Shown piece by piece: positions 51,408 through 59,900 of a stretch of 61,959 nucleotides of DNA. Origin of the DNA: Oscillospiraceae bacterium (GTDB lineage Bacteria; Bacillota; Clostridia; Oscillospirales; Ruminococcaceae); contig JAEELE010000114.1 in assembly GCA_016288755.1 (NCBI GenBank), positions 1 to 61,959 of the forward strand, read 5' to 3'. Position numbers and translations under genes: made by a program. A model generated the notes under the pieces. The model did not search any database and was not told the origin of the DNA. It saw only the letters and a program-made list of their open reading frames with translations. Positions within the stretch are counted from its first letter, which is position 1, and every line of letters begins with the position of its first letter.

Positions 51408-54400
51408 TTATTTTCCTGTGAGCAGATAAGAGAGAATGCGCTTTGCGTCGTCCGCAGTGATTTTGCCGTCGCTGTCGCAGTCGGCATCGGCACTGCCCAT
51501 CGGCGTGAGGAAGCTGTCATCCTTTGTCAGGATCGCGCGCTTGCAGAGCGTCAGGTCGCGCGCGTCGATCTGCCGGTCGCAGTTGACGTCGCCCCAGAGC
51601 CCTCTGAACCGGAACGAATCGACATTCATCAGGTAGCCCTCATCGCCCCGGAATACGATATAGAGGTCCTGCACGCCCTTCAGAGGCGTCACATCGCAGG
51701 TGAAGGTCTGATACTCCTGCCAGCCGTCGGTGTTTGTCACCGCGCATTTGCCAATCAGCGTGCCGTCTACACTGCCGATGCGCAGCTCGATCGTGCCGCC
51801 CTCGGTGTTGCTCGCCGCGCTGACTGTAAAGCCAGCGGCGCCGCATTCAAAGTCCATGCCGCGGTAGACCGCATAGGAGCCGTCCTCAATGAAGCCAATG
51901 TTGACGCTGCCGTCGTCCTTGCGCTCGTTTTCGATCGAGCTGACCGCGCTGAACGCCTCTGCCTCGACGGTCCGGTAGGGGGTGCGTGCCTTTGCCGCCG
52001 ACGCATCGCCCCAGAGCTCCAGCTCCGCGACCCGCGCGCCGCCGTCGTTGTTCTGCGTGGCGGTGTCAATCTCGAGACGGATGTATTTCGCCGAACCGAC
52101 CTTGACATTTTTGTTGTAGACCGTGCGCGTGTTGCCGTTGACCGTATCGGCATCGACCCATGCCTTGCCGTCAGAGCTGACGCGCAGGCGGAAGTCTCTC
52201 GCGTTGTACTGAATGTCCTCATCGCCCGCGAAGGTGACGGTGTAGCGCGAGAATGCAGCGGGCTTTTCGAGTTCGATCTGCACCCACTCGCCGCTGAGCC
52301 CGTCGATGTGGCTCCACTTGCTGACCGAGCTGCCGTCGACGAGGTTTTCGGCAGGCTCGCCGGTCTCGGCGCCCGATGCGGTCACCTTCTGATTGAGCGC
52401 AATGTTCATCAGCGTCTCGGTGTCATCGGTGAACTGCAGATTGCCGTTGAGCGTGTAGGACTTGCCCTTTTCGGTCTCAAAGCTGATCCGGTTCCCGCCG
52501 TACTGCAGATTGCAGACGCCGCCGGAATTGGACTTGACCGTGACAGCGGTGAGCTTGCCCTCTGCCCATTCCATTTTGCTGATCTCGAAATTGCCTCTGG
52601 CGCGGAGCCCGTTTGCGTGACCCTCGCTCCACTGAGAGGGGATTGCGGGCAGCAGCTGGATCATGTCGTTCTGGCTCTGCAGCAGCATCTCCGCGATGCC
52701 GGAGGTGAAGCCGAAATTGCCGTCGATCTGGAAGGGCGGATGCGCGTCCCAGAGATTGTCGTAGAGTCTGCCGGATTCGGTGCCGTTCATCGGCGTAATG
52801 AGCAGGCGGATGAGGTTGTAGGCGTGTGCGCCGTCGCCGAGGCGTGCCCAGCAGTTGAGCTTCCATGCCTCCGACCAGCCCGTGCCCGCGTCGCCTCTTG
52901 CCTTGAGCGAGGTCTCCGCAGCCTTGGCAACGGTGCCGTTGGTTTCGTGATTGACCTCAGAGCCCGGGAAAACGCCGTAGATATGGGAAATGTGGCGGTG
53001 TGTCTCACGGGAATTGTCAAGGTCTGCTGCCCACTCCTGAAGCTGTCCCCAGCTGCCGATGAATTCGGGGCGAAGCAGTGTGAGCTTCGACTGCAGGCTG
53101 CTTCTCAGATCGGCGTCCTTGTTCAGAATGGTCGATGCCTCTGTCACGTCCTTGAAGAGCTCGCGGCAGATCGCGTTGTCCATCGTGACGCTGAAGCTGC
53201 AGTTGGCGCCGTTGGTATTCGGGATCGCAAGCTCCGGCGAAGCACTCGGGCTGATGCCGGCGTACTCTTGCCCGTTGACCTTCTGATTGATCATGAGCTG
53301 ATCGAGGAAGGCTGCACTGCCCGAAATGACCGGGTAGATATCGGCGAGATAATCCTCGTCCTGATTGAAGCGGTAGGCGTCGTAGAGCATGTTGGAGATC
53401 CACGCGCCGCCGACGGGCCACTGCCCCCATGCGCCGTCGATCGGAGCGGTACGGTTCCACAGGTCGGTGTTGTGGTGCAGCACCCAGCCTGTCGAAATGC
53501 CATAATGCACCTTCGCAGTTTCGTTTCCGTTTGCCTGCAGCGCCTTTGCCTTCTCGACAAACGGCGTGAAGCATTCGGCAAGGTTCGTCGTGAAGGCGGG
53601 CCAGTAGTTCATTTCGTAGTTGATATTGGTCGTCGCCTTGCTGCCCCATGCCGGCGCGGAGAATTTGTTCCAGATGCCCTGCAGGTTCATCGCCTGCGAA
53701 TCGCGCGAGGCGGAGATCATCAGATATCTGCCGTACTGGAACAGCAGCTTGACCATCTTCGGGTCGTTGTCCTTCGAGAAATCCGCAATGCGTGCGGGGG
53801 TCATCTTCGTCAGTGCTGCGGTGCTGTCGCCGCCGAGATCGACGTCGACGCGGTGGAACAGCGACTGATAATCCTTGATGTGTCTTGCGTACAGGTCGTC
53901 ATAGCTCATGTCCGCGACCCTTGCGATATCCTTTGCGGCGTCGCCCTTTTCGTCGCCGTTGCAGGTCTTGCTGTCGATATAGTTTGTGCGGACGACGGTC
54001 AGGATCAGCACAGAATCCGCATTGGAGACCGTGACCTTGCCGCTGCCCGCGGAAACGGAGCCGCCGTCATTGATGAATTTTGAGCGTGTGGAGAAATACA
54101 CAGCGCCGCGGACGAAGAGATCGTTGTCGCCGTGCCCGTTTGCGACGAGTGTGTCATTGCCGTCGGTTTCGCTGACGCCGTTTAAGATGTCGGCATAGCC
54201 CGCGGAGAGCGACACAGAGCCCGGCGCATCGCACGAGATGCGCGTGACCATGACCTCATCCGGGTGACTGACAAAGGTTTCGCGGGTATAGGTCTTGCCG
54301 CCGCAGGTATATGTTGTCTTTGCGACGGCGTCATTGAGGTCGAGCTGACGCGAATAACTGCCGACATCGGTGTGCCCGAGGCTGAGCCTGAGCATGCCGA

Positions 54401-54857
54401 CCTTCTGATATTTGGCCTGCCCGCCGCCGATCATGTTTGCGGAGATGACACCGTCCGCCTGACTGTACTGCCCGGCTGCGATCATCTGCTGGACCTGCCC
54501 GAGATAATTGGCAGCGCCGTCGTGATTGTTGTTGCCCGGACCGCTGCTCCAGACCGTGCATTCGTTGAGGTCGAACCACTCCTCGGGGCAGTTGCCGTAG
54601 ACCGTTGCACCGATCCTGCCGTTCCCGAGCGGCAGCGCGCGGTAGAACGATTCGCTGTTGTCCCAGGCGTTGTTCTCGTTGTGCGTGCCTGCGGGGCTGT
54701 TGTAGCGCATCACGAGGTCATCGTCGTGAAACGCTGCGGCGGTGACGGCATTCGGCGGGCTGCCCCAGACGGTTTCCGGCAGTGTCATTGCCGAGAAGCT
54801 CAGGCAGCCTGCGACAAGCATGGCAGTCAATCGCCCCATTCTTTTTCGGTTTTTCAT
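51408..54857 (-). CDS. GH95 alpha-L-fucosidase with F5/8C, CBM6 and dockerin
   Basis: A 1149-residue secreted modular enzyme that should release fucose from glycans. After a signal peptide (to about residue 38), the GH95 catalytic region spans about 45-800: LPLGNGRIGATVYG, NLQGIWNKFSAPAWGSK, TNINYEMNYWPAF, TGWSEAWKLNCWARLGDG and PPFQIDGNFGFTSGIAEML. An F5/8C (CBM32-like) module lies at about 815-950 and a CBM6 at about 960-1080. The type I dockerin at 1087-1149 has two calcium loops, DVNCDRQIDARD and DCDSDGKITADD. The dockerin indicates attachment to a scaffoldin. The N-terminus MKNRKRMGRL follows AGGGGGA. Whether host or plant fucose is the target cannot be told. Confidence 0.95.
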   Translation of the reverse strand: MKNRKRMGRLTAMLVAGCLSFSAMTLPETVWGSPPNAVTAAAFHDDDLVMRYNSPAGTHNENNAWDNSESFYRALPLGNGRIGATVYGNCPEEWFDLNECTVWSSGPGNNNHDGAANYLGQVQQMIAAGQYSQADGVISANMIGGGQAKYQKVGMLRLSLGHTDVGSYSRQLDLNDAVAKTTYTCGGKTYTRETFVSHPDEVMVTRISCDAPGSVSLSAGYADILNGVSETDGNDTLVANGHGDNDLFVRGAVYFSTRSKFINDGGSVSAGSGKVTVSNADSVLILTVVRTNYIDSKTCNGDEKGDAAKDIARVADMSYDDLYARHIKDYQSLFHRVDVDLGGDSTAALTKMTPARIADFSKDNDPKMVKLLFQYGRYLMISASRDSQAMNLQGIWNKFSAPAWGSKATTNINYEMNYWPAFTTNLAECFTPFVEKAKALQANGNETAKVHYGISTGWVLHHNTDLWNRTAPIDGAWGQWPVGGAWISNMLYDAYRFNQDEDYLADIYPVISGSAAFLDQLMINQKVNGQEYAGISPSASPELAIPNTNGANCSFSVTMDNAICRELFKDVTEASTILNKDADLRSSLQSKLTLLRPEFIGSWGQLQEWAADLDNSRETHRHISHIYGVFPGSEVNHETNGTVAKAAETSLKARGDAGTGWSEAWKLNCWARLGDGAHAYNLIRLLITPMNGTESGRLYDNLWDAHPPFQIDGNFGFTSGIAEMLLQSQNDMIQLLPAIPSQWSEGHANGLRARGNFEISKMEWAEGKLTAVTVKSNSGGVCNLQYGGNRISFETEKGKSYTLNGNLQFTDDTETLMNIALNQKVTASGAETGEPAENLVDGSSVSKWSHIDGLSGEWVQIELEKPAAFSRYTVTFAGDEDIQYNARDFRLRVSSDGKAWVDADTVNGNTRTVYNKNVKVGSAKYIRLEIDTATQNNDGGARVAELELWGDASAAKARTPYRTVEAEAFSAVSSIENERKDDGSVNIGFIEDGSYAVYRGMDFECGAAGFTVSAASNTEGGTIELRIGSVDGTLIGKCAVTNTDGWQEYQTFTCDVTPLKGVQDLYIVFRGDEGYLMNVDSFRFRGLWGDVNCDRQIDARDLTLCKRAILTKDDSFLTPMGSADADCDSDGKITADDAKRILSYLLTGK

Positions 54858-54902
54858 TTTTAAATCCCCCTGAAAAAAATTTGGAAGAGTTCTTCCATCG
54901 CC

Positions 54903-54931
54903 ATTATATCAGAGGAATCCGCGGCGGTCAA
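54903..54931 (-). promoter_or_regulatory. Sigma-A promoter of the GH95 gene
   Basis: Minus strand TTGACC (54926-54931), 17 bp, TATAAT (54903-54908), about 45 bp before the start. Confidence 0.85.
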
Positions 54932-54985
54932 TGAACAAAACGCCGAAAACATGAAGAAACCGCCTGGTTTTTTATGTAATGTTCA

Positions 54986-55019
54986 GAAAAAAAGCGGCGC
55001 TCCCGGAAGGAAACGCCGC
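54986..55019 (-). terminator. Terminator of the small lipoprotein gene
   Basis: Minus strand GCGGCG pairs with CGCCGC, followed by seven T. Confidence 0.8.
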
Positions 55020-55025
55020 GCGCTG

Positions 55026-55592
55026 CTATGCGCCGAGCCGGTCGCGGTAGAGTTCAAAGACGCTCTTGCCCTGATCGGCTGGGTTGATGTCCACATCCTT
55101 TGCGTTGTTCTTCCACGGCGAATCGTCAGACAGCATCTGATAGGCGAGGTTGTGCTGCTCCCACTCGTATGCCATGTCCTCGGCATCGCGGAAGGAGACC
55201 ATATCCGCGCCGTGGATCGGGTGGATCTCTCTGAGCGCCGCACAGATCAGCACCATATCGCTGCGGTCCGTGATCTGCCACGAATCGACGATCTTCCAGT
55301 TGTCCGGCGTATAGACCGCGTCGAACGTCCTGCCGTCATAGGTGAACTGATAGTGCGTGCCGGTTCCGTCGGTATCGGTCATGCAGAGCTCCTCCGGCGC
55401 GTGCAGCAGACCGCCCGAAGCCGCGGTCGTTTCGGTCTGCGCAAGGGTTGTCGTTTCGGCTGCGGCCGTTGTCTCCTCGGTGATCCGGCTGGATTCCTGC
55501 TTTGCGGGCGAGCTGACCTCGGATATTTTGACACAGCCTGCCAGCATAATCGCCGCGGCGAAAACCGCCGTGCATTTCAAATACTGATTCAA
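55026..55592 (-). CDS. Lipoprotein of unknown function
   Basis: A 188-residue lipoprotein: MNQYLKCTAVFAAAIMLAGC with lipobox LAGC, a Thr/Glu linker to about residue 55, and a domain of about 130 residues with THYQFTYDGRTFDAVYTPDNW and HPIHGADMVSFRDAEDMAYEW. The end reads GKSVFELYRDRLGA. I recognise no family. The start is TTG at 55592 with GGAGGG eight bases upstream; an ATG nearby is out of frame. Monocistronic. Confidence 0.75.
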   Translation of the reverse strand: MNQYLKCTAVFAAAIMLAGCVKISEVSSPAKQESSRITEETTAAAETTTLAQTETTAASGGLLHAPEELCMTDTDGTGTHYQFTYDGRTFDAVYTPDNWKIVDSWQITDRSDMVLICAALREIHPIHGADMVSFRDAEDMAYEWEQHNLAYQMLSDDSPWKNNAKDVDINPADQGKSVFELYRDRLGA

Positions 55593-55624
55593 ACCATGTT
55601 CCCTCCCTTCATCGGAATACTGAA

Positions 55625-55654
55625 ATTATATCACGCAGGATATCCCTGTGTCAA
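55625..55654 (-). promoter_or_regulatory. Sigma-A promoter of the small lipoprotein
   Basis: Minus strand TTGACA (55649-55654), 18 bp, TATAAT (55625-55630). The -35 overlaps the first 96-bp repeat. Confidence 0.75.
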
Positions 55655-55872
55655 CCGGGCAGTGCCCGGCTCCGTTTTGACGCCCCGGCAGCGCAGCGGA
55701 ACCCCGACGTTCGTATGACCCATTGCGTTTTTTATGAGAATATGTTTTAACCGGGCAGTGCCCGGCTCAGTTTTGACACCCCGGCAGCGCAGCGGAACCC
55801 CGATGTTCGTATGACTCATTGCGTTTTTTATGAGAATATGCTTGAACCGGGCAGTGCCCGGCTCAGTTTTTG
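55653..55872. repeat. 96-bp tandem repeat with hairpin and decayed promoter
   Basis: AACCGGGCAGTGCCCGG begins at 55653, 55749 and 55845, exactly 96 bp apart. The first two units are complete and differ at only a handful of bases; the third continues as diverged sequence. Each unit starts with the hairpin CCGGGCA/TGCCCGG. TTGCGT occurs 70 bp into units one and two and 71 bp into unit three; only the third is followed by a TATAAT. Confidence 0.9.
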
Positions 55873-55915
55873 CCCCCAATTTCATGCGGCAGTTGATTTT
55901 TATACACTTCTCCCA

Positions 55916-55944
55916 TTGCGTTTTTCAGGAGAATGTGTTATAAT
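55916..55944 (+). promoter_or_regulatory. Sigma-A promoter of the membrane-anchored protein
   Basis: TTGCGT (55916-55921), 17 bp, TATAAT (55939-55944). The spacer is T-rich then GAGAATGTG, as in the repeat copies and in the promoter at 56869. Confidence 0.85.
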
Positions 55945-55975
55945 GTAGTACATCAAATCATCGGAGGATTGAAGC

Positions 55976-56782
55976 ATGAAAGCAAAGAAGATACGCAAGG
56001 GCATCGGGATATTTTTCCTGATTCTGCTGTTGCTGGTGATCGTTCTGGTCATCGTTCTGAATGTGATCGGCAGCAAAAACAAAAAGGTCATGTACGAAAT
56101 GATCGCGGACGGGCTCAGTCGGGTGCAGGAGGATTACACGGTCACGCAGCTCGATGCAGGCGAATACACGGATATGCGCTTTTACGGCATCATGAAGTTT
56201 CATGTCGATCAGTATCGGGTCGAGGAGCTCGGCAATCTCTCCGTGATGACGGCGGACATGGGCTTTATGCAGATGGTCTCCTTCATGATCACGCCGACCG
56301 AAAAGAATGTGCCGCTGTGCACGCTCGATTTCATGTATATTCTCAATAACCGCAAATCCTATGTCGAATTCTACGATCTTGCGGGCGACACGGGCAGCGC
56401 CGAATACAGCGCCGTGCAGGCGGCTCTGCAGGGGCTGGTCGACCGCTGGAGGGATGTGGAGGAGCTTGCGGTCGAGCCGCACTGGTATGACACCTATCTC
56501 AAGGTCTTCATGCACAAGCAGCTCAAAAAGGACGACGAGGCACGCAACAGTCAGCTCTTTGCGGATGCGCTCGATACCTATCTCGCGGAGACTGAGCGCC
56601 TTGAGAAGAGCAGCGACGAGATCGTCAGAAGGCAGATCGGCTTCACCAAGGTATACAGCGACGGTCTGATCGAAAAGGGCGGTGTCTCCACGGACGTCTT
56701 CAAGAAGGCGCTCGGCGAGGACAAGACCCGCGATTTCTTCGACCGGGTATTCTTCGGCACGGCGCTCTACCGCGGCAACTGA
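55976..56782 (+). CDS. Membrane-anchored protein of unknown function
   Basis: A 268-residue protein. Residues about 10-30 (GIFFLILLLLVIVLVIVLNV) are one membrane anchor; the remainder faces outward or inward as a single domain. I recognise no family with confidence. The order NVPLCTLDFMYILNNRKSYV, then an acidic helical part, then GGVSTDVFKKALGEDKTRDF and FFDRVFFG gives an impression of the ferredoxin-dependent bilin reductase fold (PcyA/HY2 type), but key residues cannot be confirmed by eye. ATG 55976 has GGAGG upstream. Monocistronic between promoter and terminator. Confidence 0.75.
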   Translation: MKAKKIRKGIGIFFLILLLLVIVLVIVLNVIGSKNKKVMYEMIADGLSRVQEDYTVTQLDAGEYTDMRFYGIMKFHVDQYRVEELGNLSVMTADMGFMQMVSFMITPTEKNVPLCTLDFMYILNNRKSYVEFYDLAGDTGSAEYSAVQAALQGLVDRWRDVEELAVEPHWYDTYLKVFMHKQLKKDDEARNSQLFADALDTYLAETERLEKSSDEIVRRQIGFTKVYSDGLIEKGGVSTDVFKKALGEDKTRDFFDRVFFGTALYRGN

Positions 56783-56799
56783 GGCGAAACTGAAATCCG

Positions 56800-56826
56800 A
56801 AAGCCCGCTGCACAGGCGGGCTTTTC
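56800..56826 (+). terminator. Rho-independent terminator
   Basis: AAAGCCCGC pairs with GCGGGCTTT around a 7-nt loop, followed by TC and T. Confidence 0.85.
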
Positions 56827-56868
56827 TGTATCTGCGCACAGACCGGGCGAAATATTTTTACTTCCCCG

Positions 56869-56897
56869 TTGCTTTTTTCACCAAAATATGCTATAAT
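56869..56897 (+). promoter_or_regulatory. Sigma-A promoter of the giant repeat protein
   Basis: TTGCTT (56869-56874), 17 bp, TATAAT (56892-56897) with extended TG, about 43 bp before the start. Confidence 0.85.
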
Positions 56898-56939
56898 ATT
56901 GGTATATCTTTCGACCACCCGACGGAAAGGAGTTCATCT

Positions 56940-59900
56940 ATGAAACTGCAAAGTCGATTGCTTGCGATGCTTTCTGCGGCGGTGCTGGCGCTGTCGGCAG
57001 TGCCTGCGGTGCCGTCCGCAGCCGATGGGAATGCCCTGCTCTGCACGGGCTTCAGCGGCAAAAATGTCGGCGCCTACAACTACAGCCGCTGGACAACGAC
57101 CGTGAAATCCGCGCTGCTGCCGCTCACAGACGGCTGGATGCGCGTGCAGGGCGGCGCGGAGAGCGGAAAGGCGCTGATCGAGTATTACGATGCGGATTTT
57201 CAGCTGACCGACCGCATGCTGCTCCCGCTGCAGCTTCCGGTCTGGGGCGGCTTCTATACCGGCTCCGACGGCAGCTACTATCTGGTCAGCGGACAGGACA
57301 ACCCCGATGAATCCGACGCGCTGCCCGTGTTTGATATCGCGGAATACACAGCGGACTGGACGCTGACGGGACACGATCAGCTGTCGGGCGCGAACACCAC
57401 CGTCCCCTTTGATTCCGGCGCGGTGCGCTTTGCGGACAACGGCAAATACCTCATTGTACACACCGCGCATGAGATGTACACGGACGAAAACGGCTACAAC
57501 CATCAGGCAAATGTCACGATCCAGTTTGATATGGACACCGACAGGATCACCGATTCCACCTATGAGGTCGAATACGGCGGCGGCTATGTCAGCCATTCGT
57601 TCAATCAGTTTGTGCTGCTGCATGGCAATCACATCGTCATGCTCGATCACGGCGATTTCTATCCGCGCTCGATCGTGCTGCAGGAGCTCAGCAAGGATTT
57701 CACGACCGGCGGCTTCATGCGGTCCTCGTCGACGGAGGTCAACATGGTGACCATCCCCGATGCAGGCAGCGAAACGGATATGTACGACGTCAACTATACC
57801 GGCTGCTCGGCAGGCGGATTTCTGCAGAGCAGCACGCATTTTCTCGTTGCGTACAACACGGTGGATCAGTCCAGAATGTCGGAATATTACAACAACTGGA
57901 GCGACCCGTTCACGCGCAATATCATGATCGCGGCAGTGCCGAAGGATGCGCTCAGCGACGCCAATGTCATGCGTTATGCGCTGACGGAGTATCCGGACGG
58001 CGCTGCAAAGGGGCAGACGCCGCATCTGGTGCAGCTGAGCGACGATGCGTTCGCGGTGCTCTGGCAGCAGGGGAGTCAGGTCAATTACACCGTGATCGAC
58101 GGCACCGGAAAGCCCTCCGGCACCGTGCAGACCTATGCGGGCGAGCTCTCTGACTGCGTGCCTGTGCTCAACGGCGGCAGGCTGGTCTGGTATACATGGA
58201 ACAATGACACAGTCACGTTCTACAGCATTGATACGTCTGCGCCCGGCACGCTTGCGAAGACGGTCATGACCGCAGGACACGATTTTGTGCTCTCCGGCGA
58301 CCCGGACGAAAACGGCAATGTGACGCTCGTCTGCTCCAGATGCGGGGAGACTGAGACATTCACGGTCCCGACTGCCTATGACGTGTTCTGGAATTCCTCC
58401 CGCAGCTCCGACAAATATCTGTTCAGCGCAGAGATTCCGGAGGACCTCGATGCCGGTGAGGGGCTGTACATCTGGACGAGGATCAGTGCGCCGTCCTCGC
58501 CGGACAACAGTGAGATGGTCATGGAGTTCACCGAGGGCGCGGAATATCTCACGCCCGACCGCCCCGGCAGTCTCGAGATCGAGCAGGAATTCACGGTGGC
58601 GGAGTTTGACCCGGAGCGGGTCAGCGCCACGGTGCGCATCTATCCGAAATACAACCCGAAGCTCGCGGAGGAATACACGCTCACCTTTGCGCACACCTAC
58701 GAAACCGGCGAGGTCACGCTCCCGACGGTCGATCACGAGGGCGTTGTCACGCGCGTGTGCTCGGGCTGCGGTCACACCTGTACCGAAACGCTGCCGAAGC
58801 TCACTGCACTTTCTGACGCGCGCGTGCAGATCACTGCCGACAGCTGCGTCTATGACGGCAGTGCGCAGGAGCCGCCGCTGACCGTCACGCTCACGAACAG
58901 CGACGGCACGGAAATCCTCCTCAAGGCAGGCGAGGATTACACCGCGGTCTATTCCGACAACAAGGACGCGGGGACCGGCACCGTGGCGCTCACGGCTTCG
59001 GCAGACAGCATGTATGTCGGCGGCACGGCATCGGCGGACTTCACGATCGCGCCGCAGCCGCTCGAAGCTGCGAATATCTGGCTCTTTGTCAATGCCGACC
59101 GTGACCCTGCGAAGGTGTTCGCGCCGGATTTCTCCGTCACGGATGCGCAGGGCAACGCGCTGACGCCGGAAACCGATTACAGCTTTTCTTTCGGCGAAAA
59201 CGGCTCGCCGCTCACGGTCACCGGTCTGGGCAACTACACCGGCACGGTCGAAAAGCCCTTTGACCCGTCCCGCATCGATCTGTCTGCGTTCTCGCTCAGC
59301 TTCGCGGAAACGGACATGGAAAAGAACCGCAAAGCCTACTATACCGGCGCGGCACAGGAGCCCGATGTGACCGTGACTGACGGCGTGCGCGTGCTGCATG
59401 CAGGCGAGGATTACAGCATCTCCTATGCAGACAACACCGACTGCGGAACAGCCGCGCTGACCGTCACGGGCATCGGCGCCTATCAGGGCGAGCTGACCGC
59501 TTCCTTTGAGATTCTCCCGCTCGACCTCTCCGATGACGCGATGTTCCTCGCGGAGATCACGGAGGAGCTGCCGATTGCATTCACCGGCTCGCTGATCAAG
59601 CCGCAGATCGGTGTGCGCAGTCTCGCGGACGATACTGTTCTGACCGCCGATCAGGATTATACCGTGACCTATCAGGACAATCTCAATGCCGGTCCGGCGC
59701 TGGTCACCGTCAAGGGCAAGGGCAACTACACCGGCACCGTTGAGCTGCCCTTTGAGATCGTGCCGTTTGCGGTCACTGCGGAGAACTGCGTGCTCCGCCT
59801 CGAATACGATTCTGCCGTGTATGACGGCGAAAACCATCTGCCCTCCGTGACCGCGGTCATCGGCGAGACGGAGCTGACCGCGAGCTTCAACCGCAATTAT

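Noticed and set aside
52308..54083. A 591-codon plus-strand reading frame
   Set aside because: Antisense of the GH95 gene, whose catalytic motifs are unmistakable.
55631..55885. An 84-codon minus-strand frame with 32-residue repeats
   Set aside because: The period is simply the 96-bp DNA repeat, which is divisible by three; it overlaps two promoters and has no good start.
56934..59837. A 967-codon minus-strand reading frame
   Set aside because: Antisense of the giant repeat protein; composition is Arg/Val-rich as expected of a GC-rich shadow and no known domain is visible.
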